Below the pieces are notes generated by a model, which did no database searches, was not told where the DNA came from, and saw only the letters and a list, made by a program, of their open reading frames with translations. This document shows, one piece after another, positions 37,953-47,104 of a stretch of DNA of 64,000 bases. A program made the position numbers and the translations under genes. The DNA lies in contig NZ_JADBEF010000001.1 of assembly GCF_014873535.1 (NCBI RefSeq), forward strand, positions 3,224,001 to 3,288,000, read 5' to 3'. The stretch comes from Nonomuraea africana (GTDB lineage: Bacteria; Actinomycetota; Actinomycetes; Streptosporangiales; Streptosporangiaceae). Position 1 is the first letter of the stretch, and each line of letters begins with the position of its first letter.

Positions 37953-39179
37953 ATGCCCAGGAGCCGACACGTCGGGCCTGGCGATGCCCGGGAGCTGCCG
38001 CACATCGACAGCGCCGAGCCGCCGTGGACCCGTAACGACGCACTCGTGACCGGCGGGGCCTGCGTGATGAACCTGCTCAGCTACGTGTTCTTCAACGCCC
38101 CCGACGGCCGGCACGCCGTGAGCGTGGCCGGGTTCCTCTTCGTCGCGCTGGCAGCCCTGCCGCTGCTCGCCCGGCGCCGCCACCCGGTGGCGGCGCTCAC
38201 CGCTGTCCTGGTACTCGATTCGACGGCCACCCTGATCGTGCCGCTGCCCAGGCACTTCGGTGCCGTCCTGGTGGTCGCCCTGTACTCGGTCGCCAGGGCC
38301 TGCCCCGGCCGGGTGACGGCGGTCGCGTCCGCCGCAACGGTATCGCTGACGCTGCTGAGCCAGAGCAACGGCCGCATCCCGCCCTGGCAGGACGCCGTTA
38401 CCTCACCCCTCACCACCCTGATCGTCGTCGGCACCGCCATGGCGGTCAATCGCTGGCAGCGAGAGGTGGCGGCCAACCGCAGACTCCTTGCCGACCGTGC
38501 GGTGGCCGACGAACGCCGCCGCATCGCACGGGAGTTGCACGACATCGTGGCCCACCACATCACCACCATGCAGCTGATGGCCGGCGGAGCCCGGGCCAAC
38601 ATCGCCGAACCGGAGGTGGTCCGGGACGCCCTGGTCACCCTGGAGGCCTCCGGGCGGCTTGCGCTGCGCGAGATGCGCCAGCTCCTCGACGTGCTGCGGG
38701 ACGGCGACGAACCGGAGGCCGCGCCGTCACAGCCCCAGCCAGGCGCCGACGACCTCGGCCGCCTGGTGGCCGAGTCCCGCCTTGCCGGACTGCCGACCGA
38801 GTTCAGCGTCCACGGGCCGCAGCGCCCGTTGCCGCCGACCGTCGGCCTCACGGTGTTCAGAATCGCCCAGGAGGCCCTCACCAACGCCCGCAAGTACGCG
38901 GGGCCCGCCCGCGCGTCCGTACAGCTGACGTACCGTCAGGATCGGGTCACCGTCGAGGTGCGGGACGACGGCGGGGGCACACCGCCGCAGGAGGGGGCGC
39001 CGACGGTGGGCTCCGGCGGATACGGCCTGATCGGCATGCGCGAGCGCGTCGCCCTGCACGGCGGCACTCTCACCGCCGGCCCGCAGGCCGACGGGGGGTT
39101 CGCCGTGGTTGCCGACCTGCCGCTGACCGCGGACGAGGCGGCCGAGGCAGCCGTCCAGCACGAGGGGGCACGCCGATGA
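37953..39179 (+). CDS. Sensor histidine kinase (HisKA_3/NarL type)
   Basis: ATG 37953 follows GGGGGAAC and gives 408 residues. About five membrane helices occupy residues 35-165, with short external loops. The dimerisation domain has ERRRIARELHDIVAHHITTM with the phosphorylated His, and the ATPase domain shows RIAQEALTNARKYA (N box) and GYGLIGMRERVALHGG (G box). It overlaps the response regulator by ATGA. The unit is divergent from the MMPL exporter, so it likely senses an envelope stress or antibiotic. Confidence 0.93.
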   Translation: MPRSRHVGPGDARELPHIDSAEPPWTRNDALVTGGACVMNLLSYVFFNAPDGRHAVSVAGFLFVALAALPLLARRRHPVAALTAVLVLDSTATLIVPLPRHFGAVLVVALYSVARACPGRVTAVASAATVSLTLLSQSNGRIPPWQDAVTSPLTTLIVVGTAMAVNRWQREVAANRRLLADRAVADERRRIARELHDIVAHHITTMQLMAGGARANIAEPEVVRDALVTLEASGRLALREMRQLLDVLRDGDEPEAAPSQPQPGADDLGRLVAESRLAGLPTEFSVHGPQRPLPPTVGLTVFRIAQEALTNARKYAGPARASVQLTYRQDRVTVEVRDDGGGTPPQEGAPTVGSGGYGLIGMRERVALHGGTLTAGPQADGGFAVVADLPLTADEAAEAAVQHEGARR

Positions 39180-39907
39180 TCGGGACCGGGCCGACGACGA
39201 CGCCGCCGCCGCCGAGGATCAGGGTGCTGATCGTGGACGACCAACTGCTGGTCCGGCGCGGCCTGTCGCTGATCCTCTCTCCCAACCCGTCCTTCGAGGT
39301 GGTGGGAGAGGCCGAGAACGGCGCGCAGGCCGTCACCCTCGCCTGCCGGCTGCGCCCCGACGTCGTGGTGATGGACATCCGGATGCCCGTCCTCGACGGG
39401 GTCGGCGCGACCAGGGAACTCGCCGCCACCATGCCCGGCTGCCGGGTCCTGGCCCTCAGCACCTTCGACATGGACGAATACCTCGTGGGCGCCCTGCGCG
39501 CCGGAGCCTACGGGTTCCTGCCCAAGGACAGCTCCCCTGAGGACCTGAGCGCGGCGATCCGCACCGTCCACGCCGGCGATGCCGCCGTCGCGCCGCGCCT
39601 GCTCACCCGGCTGATCTCCACCTATGTACGGGCACCCCACGGTACGCGGCCGACCCCCACGGGCCTGGGCGAACTCACGCCCCGCGAGGTCGAGGTGTGG
39701 CGTCTGATGGCCACCGGCCTCGACAACACTGAGATCTCCCGCGTCCTCGACATCAGTCTCTCCACCGTCAAGAACTACATCACCAGCATCTTCGACAAGC
39801 TCTCCGTCCGCGACCGCGCCCAGGCGGTCATCGTGGCCTACGAATCGGGCCTGGTCACTGCCCGTGTGGCAGCCGGGGACCCGTCCGGCGGCGGGCACAC
39901 CGGATAG
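39176..39907 (+). CDS. NarL/LuxR-family response regulator
   Basis: The 243-residue protein has a receiver domain (VLIVDDQLLVRRGL, phosphorylated Asp in VVVMDIRMPV, Lys in FLPKDSS) and a C-terminal LuxR helix-turn-helix (LTPREVEVWRLMATGLDNTE, then LSTVKNYITSIFDKL). It starts in an ATGA overlap with the kinase gene, forming a complete two-component pair. Confidence 0.94.
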   Translation: MIGTGPTTTPPPPRIRVLIVDDQLLVRRGLSLILSPNPSFEVVGEAENGAQAVTLACRLRPDVVVMDIRMPVLDGVGATRELAATMPGCRVLALSTFDMDEYLVGALRAGAYGFLPKDSSPEDLSAAIRTVHAGDAAVAPRLLTRLISTYVRAPHGTRPTPTGLGELTPREVEVWRLMATGLDNTEISRVLDISLSTVKNYITSIFDKLSVRDRAQAVIVAYESGLVTARVAAGDPSGGGHTG

Positions 39908-40084
39908 CCGGGGGACCGGTGCGCTCACTTCCCGCACAGGGTGGTGTCGAGCAGGGCCAGGACACCGGGGGCCCCTGCGTGGCGGGTGCGCCGTCGGCGG
40001 GTCCGGCGCCCGGTACGGCCTCGGGCTGGTCAGCACGCCGCTGAGCTGCGGCGCGCTGAGCTGGGGCCGCGGTGGTGACATCCC

Positions 40085-40650
40085 CAGACGAAGCAGATCA
40101 CCACCCGGCGCAAGCTCACCTCACAGCTTCAAGCTCTGCCGGCCAGCACCGCCCGCCGGGTCGCTCTGGCCCAGATCGCCCTCATCGACTCCCTCAGCAT
40201 CGAGATCGACACCATCGAAAAGGAGCTCAAGCCGCTCGTCGAAGCCCGCGTTCCGCGCCTCATGGCGATCACCGGAGTCAACGTGCTGACCGCCGCCAAA
40301 CTCCTGGGCGAGATCGGCGACATCACCCGCTTCCGCAGCCTTCGCCCGGCACAACGGCACCGTACCCATCCCCGTCTGGAGCGGCAACGACGACCGACAC
40401 CGGCTCAACCGCGGCGGCAACCGGCAGCTCAACACCCCTGCACCGCATCGCCATCACCCAAGCCCGCTGCCACGAAGGCGCCCGAGCGCTGCTGAAACGA
40501 CGCCAGGAAGCCACCCGAGACACCACCAAGGGCAGCTTCCGCGTCCTGAAACGACACCCGTCAGACGTGATCTACCGCGCCCTCATCGCCGACCACCACA
40601 GCCACAACGTCGAGGGGTCACACAATCAGCGGCCGACCCCTTGCACATAG
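40085..40650 (+). pseudogene. IS110-family transposase remnant, multiply frameshifted
   Basis: Three frames in succession encode the C-terminal half of an IS110 transposase: QIALIDSLSIEIDTIEKEL to VNVLTAAKLLGEIGDITRF; then FARHNGTVPIPVWSGNDD and HRLNRGGNRQLN; then LHRIAITQARCHEG and FRVLKRHPSDVIYRAL. Frameshifts lie near 40340 and 40435. The N-terminal DEDD domain is missing. This is a dead element. Confidence 0.75.
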
Positions 40651-40655
40651 GAGCG

Positions 40656-41831
40656 TCAGTCGGTCGGTGAGGTGCCGCAGAGTGCGTTGTCGATCAGGCG
40701 GGCAGTGGCTTGGCCCTGCTCTCGTGTGCCGGGGTAGGTGGTGCGTGAGACGATCACGCTGGTGCGGCCGTCCTGGGTGACGGCGTTGTCGGTGATGAAC
40801 CCGGGTGTGCCGCCGGGATGCGACCAGACCGTGACCCCGCAGCTCAGTTGCTGCTTGGCCATGCCCAGGCCGAACTCCCTGCCGGGCGCGCCGATGGGAA
40901 CCGTGGTCGTCATCTTCTTCAGCTGGTGCGGCGGCAGTAGCTTCCCGCCCAGCAGCGCACGCCAGAACCTGCTCAGGTCGCCGGTGGTGGTGACGGCCTC
41001 GCCCGCCGCGCCGGCCCAGCCGAGACTGAGCAGGGTGGCGCGGAACGGCCGGGAGGTCTTGGCGTCCTGGGTGTAGCTCTGCACGTGCGGCTTGGGCAGG
41101 AGCGGGGAGTCGCCGGGCAACGTCGTGTTCCGCAGCCGCAGCGGCGTGATGATCCGGCGCTTCACCTCCTTGCGCCAGGAGTTCCCGGTGGCCCGCTCGA
41201 TGACCAGCCCGGCCAAGAGGTAGTTGATGTTCGAATAGCTCCAGCGGGAGCCGGGGGCGAAGAGCGGGCGGTGGCCGGCGCTGAGAGCCACCAGCCGCCG
41301 CGGGTTCATGCGCAGGAACCGGTAGGTGCGGTAGCCCCGCTCGGTGCGCATCTTCTTCTCGATGTCGCCCACGGAGTCATACAGGCCGCTGGTGTGCTGG
41401 AGCAGGTGTCTGATGGTGATCGCGCGCCCGTCGTTGCCGTTGCCGCGCACCAGCCCGGGAAGCCATCGTTCGACGCTGTCGTCAAGGGACAGGCGGCCCT
41501 CCGCCTCCAACTGCAAGATCACAGCAGCGACGAAGGTCTTGGTGTTGCTGCCCATCCGGAAGTGCCCGTCGAGCGGGATCGGCGCGTTGCGGCCCCGCAC
41601 CGCCGTACCGCTCGCCGCGGCCAGGTCACCGCCGGGTGAGACCACCCGCGCCTGCACTCCCAGCGTGCCGGCGTCGCGGATCGCATCCAGGTCCGCCTGC
41701 AAGGCCGCCCGATCGTATCCGGACGACGATGCGTGAGCCGGACCCACCGCCAGCGCACCGACGGACGCGGCCACGGCCGCTGACGCCACGACCGCATGGA
41801 AACGACGCCAGCCCACACTCTTCATAATCAT
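40656..41831 (-). CDS. Secreted serine hydrolase (class C beta-lactamase/DD-peptidase fold)
   Basis: ATG 41831 follows GGGAGG. The 391-residue protein has a signal peptide (VVASAAVAASVGALAVGPAHA) and penicillin-recognising motifs: SNTK (Ser nucleophile and Lys), YSN and HPGGTPGF (third motif). Neighbour features RHLLQHTSGL are standard for serine hydrolases of the beta-lactamase class C/ D,D-carboxypeptidase group. It probably acts on wall peptides or small esters outside the cell. Confidence 0.88.
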   Translation of the reverse strand: MIMKSVGWRRFHAVVASAAVAASVGALAVGPAHASSSGYDRAALQADLDAIRDAGTLGVQARVVSPGGDLAAASGTAVRGRNAPIPLDGHFRMGSNTKTFVAAVILQLEAEGRLSLDDSVERWLPGLVRGNGNDGRAITIRHLLQHTSGLYDSVGDIEKKMRTERGYRTYRFLRMNPRRLVALSAGHRPLFAPGSRWSYSNINYLLAGLVIERATGNSWRKEVKRRIITPLRLRNTTLPGDSPLLPKPHVQSYTQDAKTSRPFRATLLSLGWAGAAGEAVTTTGDLSRFWRALLGGKLLPPHQLKKMTTTVPIGAPGREFGLGMAKQQLSCGVTVWSHPGGTPGFITDNAVTQDGRTSVIVSRTTYPGTREQGQATARLIDNALCGTSPTD

Positions 41832-41863
41832 TCTTTGCCTCCCGGCAGATTCGATGCTGCCCA

Positions 41864-42253
41864 CCATGGGTGTCTGGTGGAGTATCCGGTCAGGGCGCGG
41901 ATCACGATGTCCTCCGGCGGACGGACTTGAATACGAACGTCTGCCGGGGGCTCCCGCCCGATATCCAGACCATCAGTCCGAGAGGCGGCAAACCTCCTGG
42001 CAGCGGATGATCCGGACCGGGGCCCTGGATCCTTCCCCCGGCCCGCGACCAGGACCCTGGTCCTGGTCCTGGCCCCGATCCGGATACGGCTCCGCTGACT
42101 GCCGCCGCCGGTGCTCCCACCTGGTGGCGGCGCTCACCGCCGTCCTTGGTACTCGATTCGACGGCCACCCTGACCGTGCCGCGGCCCAGGCACTCGCCAC
42201 CACGGCGAACCCCGTCGGCCTGCGGGCCGGCCGTAAGGGTGCCGCTGTGCATT
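41864..42253. repeat. Mosaic, partly inverted copy of MMPL/histidine-kinase sequences
   Basis: 41864-42075 matches 37655-37866 (same orientation). 42119-42195 matches 38181-38256, inside the kinase membrane region, with a one-base insertion (CCTTGG for CCTGG). 42201-42253 matches 39057-39109, near the kinase 3' end, but in reverse complement. All pieces are diverged. No functional gene is encoded. Confidence 0.85.
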
Positions 42254-42289
42254 GGCACGTTCGCCGGGACTGCGCAGGCGAGCGTGCGA

Positions 42290-42635
42290 CCGGTTGGCCC
42301 GCTTTACGCCGCGCACCAACCTGCGCGAGATCGCCTCCTGGAGCCCCTCGGGCGGCGGCACCGACCTGAGCCTGCCCTTCACGTGGGCACAGCGCGAGCA
42401 GTTGGCCGTCGATGGCATCATCGTCTTCACCGACAATGAGACCTGGGCTGGCCGCCAGCACGCCTCCCAGGCGCTCGACTCCTACCGGCGCACCATCTCC
42501 GGAAACACCCGCGTGGTGGTAGCGGCGATGACCGCGACCGGCCACACCATCGGCGATCCGCACGACGGGGGCGTCCTGAACATGGCCGGTCTGGACGCTT
42601 CCCTCCCCCTGGTGGTGGGCGGCTTCATCCGCTAA
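42290..42635 (+). pseudogene. TROVE (Ro60-like) protein C-terminal fragment
   Basis: The frame ending at TAA 42633-42635 reads FTPRTNLREIASWSPSGGGT, DLSLPFTWAQ, DGIIVFTDNETWAGRQHAS, RVVVAAMTATGHTIGDPHDG and GFIR. This is the C-terminal von Willebrand A half of bacterial TROVE/Ro60 proteins, which bind Y RNA-like noncoding RNAs. The N-terminal HEAT-repeat ring is missing, replaced by the kinase mosaic. No independent start is seen. A Y-like RNA gene was not found nearby. Confidence 0.7.
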
Positions 42636-42782
42636 CCAACTGCTCGGCGGGCAAGAAGATCGTCTGCTGGGAAGATGATCAGGTCAGCTGCCGTCGTCAC
42701 GACCTTGAGGAAGCATCCTGCCATCTCGGGCCGTACGGGCGACGGATGGACGTACGCCTCTGTGATCACGTACTCGCCGCGC

Positions 42783-43145
42783 TCAGGCGGCTGCGGCCTC
42801 GGACAGGCAGAACTCGTTGCCCTCGGGGTCGGCCATCCGGATCCAGCGGTGCCCGTGCTCCTGCACCTGGCCGGGTTCGAGGCGCCGCGCGCCGAGGGCC
42901 TGCAGCCGCTCGGCCTCCGCTTCGATGTCGGGGGCGTCGATGTCGAGGTGCATGCGGTTCTTGCCGGTCTTGCCCTCCGGGACGCGCTGGAGCAGCAGTT
43001 TCGGGCCGCTGCGGCCCTCTGGCAGCAGCATGACGTAGTTGCCCACCCCGCCGACCACGGTGTAGGAGAGCGCCGCCGCCCAGAAGGGCGCGACCGCGTC
43101 CGGGTCGGCGACATCGAGCACGAGGCCGAAGCCGATGTGATTCAT
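42783..43145 (-). CDS. VOC/glyoxalase-like domain protein
   Basis: From ATG 43145 the 120-residue protein starts MNHIGFGLVLDVADPDAVAP and has the glyoxalase-like pattern FWAAALSYTVVGG, HLDIDAPDIEAEAERLQALG and HRWIRMADPEGNEFCL. This small single-domain subfamily is common in actinobacteria, function usually unknown. It converges on the TROVE fragment; 150 bases between them hold no clear gene. Confidence 0.85.
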   Translation of the reverse strand: MNHIGFGLVLDVADPDAVAPFWAAALSYTVVGGVGNYVMLLPEGRSGPKLLLQRVPEGKTGKNRMHLDIDAPDIEAEAERLQALGARRLEPGQVQEHGHRWIRMADPEGNEFCLSEAAAA

Positions 43146-43386
43146 GGGTGGCAACCTAGCGCGCCCCGGGCGCGGTCCCTTCACCCCTCCCGCACAGCCG
43201 TGTCACCGCCGTGGTGGTGAGGGTCCTCCCGGTCAGCTTGCCGGCCACACCAGGCGCGACGATTCCAGCCGAGGGCGGTGGCCCGCTGCCAGGGCCGGCC
43301 GGGAGCTCGCGCTCCACGACCACACGCGCCGGTCACACGGCGTGCAGGCGAACGATCCGGCTCCGATCGTCCTCACTCCCGGCAAG

Positions 43387-44709
43387 TCAGCGGATCCGCC
43401 TGGCCGCCCTGCCGCCCAGGTGCAGGAATGCGACCTCACCAGCCTCGTCTCGCAGGAAGCGGCCGACGACGCGCTGCGGGTCGGCGGCGATTGTCACCTC
43501 GTCACGGCCCTCGACCAGCGCCAGCGGCATATCGGGCATACCCTCCACCCCCGCGGCCACCAATTCGGGGCGCAGCACGAATCGCGCCGTCAGACCCTCG
43601 TCGACCTCGAAGGTCCACTGCCCGGCGTCATAGCTGCCCGCGTACTCCGGCGCGGGATCACGCAGTGCCAGCCGTACGGCCTGCGGCTTGGCGTCGAGCA
43701 GGTGCTCCAGGCACCAGTCGGTCACCAGCTTGCCCAGCGCCTTACCGGGCGCGGAGTTGGTGAGCGTGGTGACGGCGAAACCGCGCTCGGGTACCAGCAC
43801 GAACGTGGACAGCCACAGGTTGCCCACGTTGCCGCCATGCGTGACCAGCCGCACGCCCGCCTGCTCCTCCAGCAGCCACGGCAGCCCGATGCCGCTCCAC
43901 GGCGCCCCGACCCGGACGTGCTCCGCCTGCATCAGCTCCCTGGTGGCGGCTCCGACCGGTGCCTCGCCGCTCGCGCCCAAGTGGAATGCGGCGTAGCGAA
44001 GCTGGTCGCGTACCGACGACACCAGCCCGCCCTCGGCCATGCCGTCGCGGAACAGCCCCCACGTGTGCGCGACCCGCGGGCCCTCCTCTCGTACGACATG
44101 CCCGACGGCGTGCGACCGCGTCGCCGCCTCCCAGGGGAAGAAGAAGCTGGAGCTCATGCCCAGGGGTTCAAGCACGATGCGCCTGACCGCCTTCTCGTAC
44201 GGCTCGCCGCACACGACCTCGACGACCCGGCCGAGCAGCCGGAACCCCGCGTTGTTGTAGGAGGCGAGCGCGCCGGGCGGGAAGAGCTGGGGCAGCCGGT
44301 CGTAGATGGCGATCGAGTCGGCCAGCGCCGAGGTGTCCCAGCTGTCGCCGTCGTCGATGTCGCCCAGGAATCCGCCGGTGTGGGTGAGCAGGTGCCGGAT
44401 GGTCAGCTCGTCCGCGGCCCGCTCGTCGGCGAGCCTGAAGCCGGGCAGATACCGTCGCACGCGCCCGTCCAGGTCGAGCCGGCCACCCTCGACGAGGTGC
44501 ATGATCGCTGTCGCGGTGACCGTCTTGGTGGTCGACCCGATCTGGAACAGGGTGTCGCCCGTCACGGGGACCGGCGCGTCGACGCTGGTGACACCGGTGG
44601 TGAGGACGTGGTCCACGCCGTCGAAACGCACGCCGACGGCGGCACCGGGGACACGGAAGGATCTCGCCTCGCTGTCCAGCAGGCTCTGCAGGTGGTTGAG
44701 GTCAGCCAT
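43387..44709 (-). CDS. Cytosolic serine hydrolase of the beta-lactamase class C fold
   Basis: ATG 44709 follows AGGA; longer frames upstream have no start signals. The 440-residue protein has SxxK in GSTTKTVTATAIMHL, a YNN motif (ALASYNNAGFRLLGRVV) in place of YxN, and THGGNVGN as third motif. A lipocalin-like C-terminal domain (YAGSYDAGQWTFEVDEG) follows, as in many esterase/D-aminopeptidase relatives. No signal peptide is seen. The substrate is unknown. Confidence 0.85.
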   Translation of the reverse strand: MADLNHLQSLLDSEARSFRVPGAAVGVRFDGVDHVLTTGVTSVDAPVPVTGDTLFQIGSTTKTVTATAIMHLVEGGRLDLDGRVRRYLPGFRLADERAADELTIRHLLTHTGGFLGDIDDGDSWDTSALADSIAIYDRLPQLFPPGALASYNNAGFRLLGRVVEVVCGEPYEKAVRRIVLEPLGMSSSFFFPWEAATRSHAVGHVVREEGPRVAHTWGLFRDGMAEGGLVSSVRDQLRYAAFHLGASGEAPVGAATRELMQAEHVRVGAPWSGIGLPWLLEEQAGVRLVTHGGNVGNLWLSTFVLVPERGFAVTTLTNSAPGKALGKLVTDWCLEHLLDAKPQAVRLALRDPAPEYAGSYDAGQWTFEVDEGLTARFVLRPELVAAGVEGMPDMPLALVEGRDEVTIAADPQRVVGRFLRDEAGEVAFLHLGGRAARRIR

Positions 44710-44930
44710 TCGTTCATCCTGCTGACAGCGAGAGTGGTGGGCTTCGTCCGCCCGCACCATTTCCGCCGCGCTCTTCGTCCAGGCCACTCGGCCACGCACC
44801 CGAGCGGACGGCCGGCACCGGCGGGTAGCGCTCGATCCGGCTCCGAGGTGCCTCAGTATCCATCAGGGTGCACCAGGGAGGCGCAGGCCCCGCGTAGCCG
44901 GTGATCTATGGCCGCGACGCCGGCGACCGC
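44710..44930. other. Intergenic region, nothing recognised
   Basis: About 220 bases between the leftward serine hydrolase gene and the end of the leftward ATPase-STAS gene. No coding frame or hairpin stands out. Confidence 0.4.
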
Positions 44931-45752
44931 TCACCGGTCCGCGGGCGGAGGCAGCTGCCGGACGGCGTGCTCGGGCGTGTCGCAGAAGGTGAAGCCGGTC
45001 GGGCTGAGCGCCGCCAGCCGCCGCCTGAACTCGTCCGACAGGCCGGCCAGGAACATCGCTCCCGCCGACGTCTCGTCGACCCGCTGCTGCGCGGTGACCA
45101 GGGCCGCGATGCCGATGGCGTCCCAGAAGGTCACCGCGGTCAGGTCCAGCACCAGGCGCGGCGCGGGGTGCTCGGCCAGCAGCGCCTGGACGGCCGCGCC
45201 GACCTCCTGCGCCGCCCGCCGGTCGAGATCGCCGGACAGCGCCAGCTCGATGTGCGTGCCGACCGCCCGCCGCGAAAGACCGAACGTCGAACGGCGGTCG
45301 GCGCCCGGCAGGTCGAAGACGACCGTGACGACGCTGCCCTGCGGGCCGGAGCTCGCGGTGAGCCGGTTGGCCAGGTAGCGGGCGATCCACAACCCGTGCC
45401 CGTGCTCGTAGGGCCACTGGTCAGCCGACCGACCGGGCTGTCCGGCCGCGCGCGGCCGTCCCTCGTCGCTGACCTCGCAGTGCAGCGCCCCGGCCCGCCG
45501 CCAGACCCGCACCCGCCCGGCCCCCGCCCCGTGCAGGACCGCGTTGGTGGCCAACTCGTGCACGGTGATGACCAGATCGCTGACCCTGCCCTCGGGCAGC
45601 CCGGCCTGGGTGACGTGCGCCTCGAGCGCCGCGCGCAGCGCGTAGAGGGAATCGGCGTCGAACCCCTGGTCCAGGAGCGGCGCGCCGTCGGGCGCCACGC
45701 CCCTGCCGTCAGCCGACACCGGCGGGGTGTTCAGGGTTCCGTCACCGGTCAT
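44931..45752 (-). CDS. Anti-sigma-type ATPase fused to STAS domain
   Basis: The 273-residue protein joins a GHKL ATPase of the RsbW/SpoIIAB type (about 30-150; VITVHELATNAVLHGAGAG is the N box and HGHGLWIARYLA the G1-like box) to a STAS domain (about 165-265; LSGDLDRRAAQEVGAA, VTFWDAIGIAALV). In the STAS part the usual phosphorylatable Ser is Ala in WDAIGI, so the antagonist half may be insensitive to kinase or purely structural. The gene overlaps the upstream MEDS-STAS gene by 11 bp, so they are coupled. Confidence 0.85.
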   Translation of the reverse strand: MTGDGTLNTPPVSADGRGVAPDGAPLLDQGFDADSLYALRAALEAHVTQAGLPEGRVSDLVITVHELATNAVLHGAGAGRVRVWRRAGALHCEVSDEGRPRAAGQPGRSADQWPYEHGHGLWIARYLANRLTASSGPQGSVVTVVFDLPGADRRSTFGLSRRAVGTHIELALSGDLDRRAAQEVGAAVQALLAEHPAPRLVLDLTAVTFWDAIGIAALVTAQQRVDETSAGAMFLAGLSDEFRRRLAALSPTGFTFCDTPEHAVRQLPPPADR

Positions 45753-46611
45753 GGACGGTCACCAGACTGACGCCGGGAACGGCGGCCGCCCCGAGCAGGA
45801 CGAACCGCGCCGCGACCGCGCTGCCGCAGCGCAGGACGACCTTGCGAGCGGGGGCGAGGCTCCGCGCCGCATCGATGATCATCCGGGTACAGGGCAGGTC
45901 GATGAACGACAGCTCGGCCATGTTGACGGTGATGTCGCCGTCGACCCGGATGGCCTCGGCCAGCGCCAGCGCCAGCGACTCCTCGGCCGCCTGGTCGATC
46001 TGCCCGGCCAGCCGGATGCCCGGTGGCGCGTATTGGCGGCAGATCCGCAGCAGCGGGTCGTTGTGGTAGGTGGCCGCGGCGACCGAGCGCGTGTGGAAGG
46101 CCGACACCGAGGCGAGGGTGACCGGGTCGAACCGGTCCCGGTCGTACTGGCACAGCACCGACGCGCTGGTGCCCGACAGTGCCACCGCCATCTCCTCCTC
46201 GAACGCGGGCAGCTGCTCGATCCCGCTGATCGGCCGCAGCGCCCAGCTCATGTCGAGCGCCACCCGAAGCCCCGCGTATCCCCCGCGTTCGGTCAGCTCG
46301 ATCTGGCCGCGCAACCAGCCCATCGCCTGCTCGACCGCGAAGCTCTGCCCGGCCAGCAGCCCGTCCTGGCAGGCCCTGATCTCCATGCGTCCCGTCGCGG
46401 ACGTGGACTGCGTGGCGATCCCCCGGCGGTTCAGCTCGATCAGCGCTCCCTGCGGCTCCTCGCTCAACCATACGACCCGCAGACCGCCGGCCAGTCCGTC
46501 TCGGATGTAGGCGGCGGTCAGGTCGAGCAGTTCCTCGGGCTCGCCGAAGGTGAGGCAGGCGTGGTCGTTGAGTCTCAAATCCGTGATCTGCGTATCCGCA
46601 TCCAACGTCAC
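45742..46611 (-). CDS. MEDS-domain and STAS-domain signalling protein
   Basis: I place the start at GTG 46611, just before TQITDLRLNDHACLTFGEPE, the start of the MEDS (methanogen/methylotroph DcmR sensory) domain; a longer frame upstream has little coding character. The MEDS part (about 1-165) includes VVWLSEEPQGALIELNRRG and YDRDRFDP. The rest is STAS-like (DGDITVNMAELSFIDLPCTR), with SFIDLP matching the region of the phosphorylatable Ser but lacking it. MEDS domains are proposed to sense small molecules or redox state. It pairs with the ATPase-STAS protein as a partner-switching module. Confidence 0.8.
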   Translation of the reverse strand: MTLDADTQITDLRLNDHACLTFGEPEELLDLTAAYIRDGLAGGLRVVWLSEEPQGALIELNRRGIATQSTSATGRMEIRACQDGLLAGQSFAVEQAMGWLRGQIELTERGGYAGLRVALDMSWALRPISGIEQLPAFEEEMAVALSGTSASVLCQYDRDRFDPVTLASVSAFHTRSVAAATYHNDPLLRICRQYAPPGIRLAGQIDQAAEESLALALAEAIRVDGDITVNMAELSFIDLPCTRMIIDAARSLAPARKVVLRCGSAVAARFVLLGAAAVPGVSLVTVHDR

Positions 46612-47104
46612 CACGCCACCATCCCCACCGCGGCCGTGTCCGCGATCCGCATCGTCAACCGCCCAAGGATAGTGATCGATCGCCGCCGTGGAGGCGGCAA
46701 CGACCTCCGCCGCCGGCCCTCCGGGCGGCGCGTCACGGACTCCGCCATCACCCGACGCCATCGCCTCGATGCCATCACCTCGGCCTTCACCGGCCACCCC
46801 CCATACCCCGAGACCGGCCGCGCTCACCTCGATCCAGGAACCCCCGATGCCGGCACCGGCCTGGAACGGCGGAAGAGCGTGATCGATCCTCGTCACCGTC
46901 TCAGGCCGCCATCAGCCGCGAAGGGGGTGACGGCCGACCCCTTCGGCATGGCCACCAGCCAGGAGCCGGTGGAAGACGGTGACGGGATGGCTGGCGGCGC
47001 GGGAGCCTGTGGAAGACCGTTGCAGGGGTGGCTGGCGGCGACCGAAAGAGCATTCGCGCGTGCGGGCCCGGTTTCGGCCCCCGCCGAAGAGGAAGGAGCG
47101 CGAT
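46612..47104. other. Intergenic region with an imperfect 39-bp tandem repeat
   Basis: About 490 bases. 46962-46999 (GGAGCCGGTGGAAGACGGTG...) and 47002-47040 (GGAGCCTGTGGAAGACCGTT...) are two copies of a roughly 39-bp unit. The divergent promoters of the MEDS-STAS gene and the geranylgeranyl-reductase-like gene must lie here. Open frames through this stretch lack support. Confidence 0.5.

Noticed and set aside
42636..42782. A leftward peptide (AGCFLKVVTTAADLIIFPAD) with reasonable codon use.
   Set aside because: No start signal, no recognised family, and it lies between two convergent units where chance frames are common.
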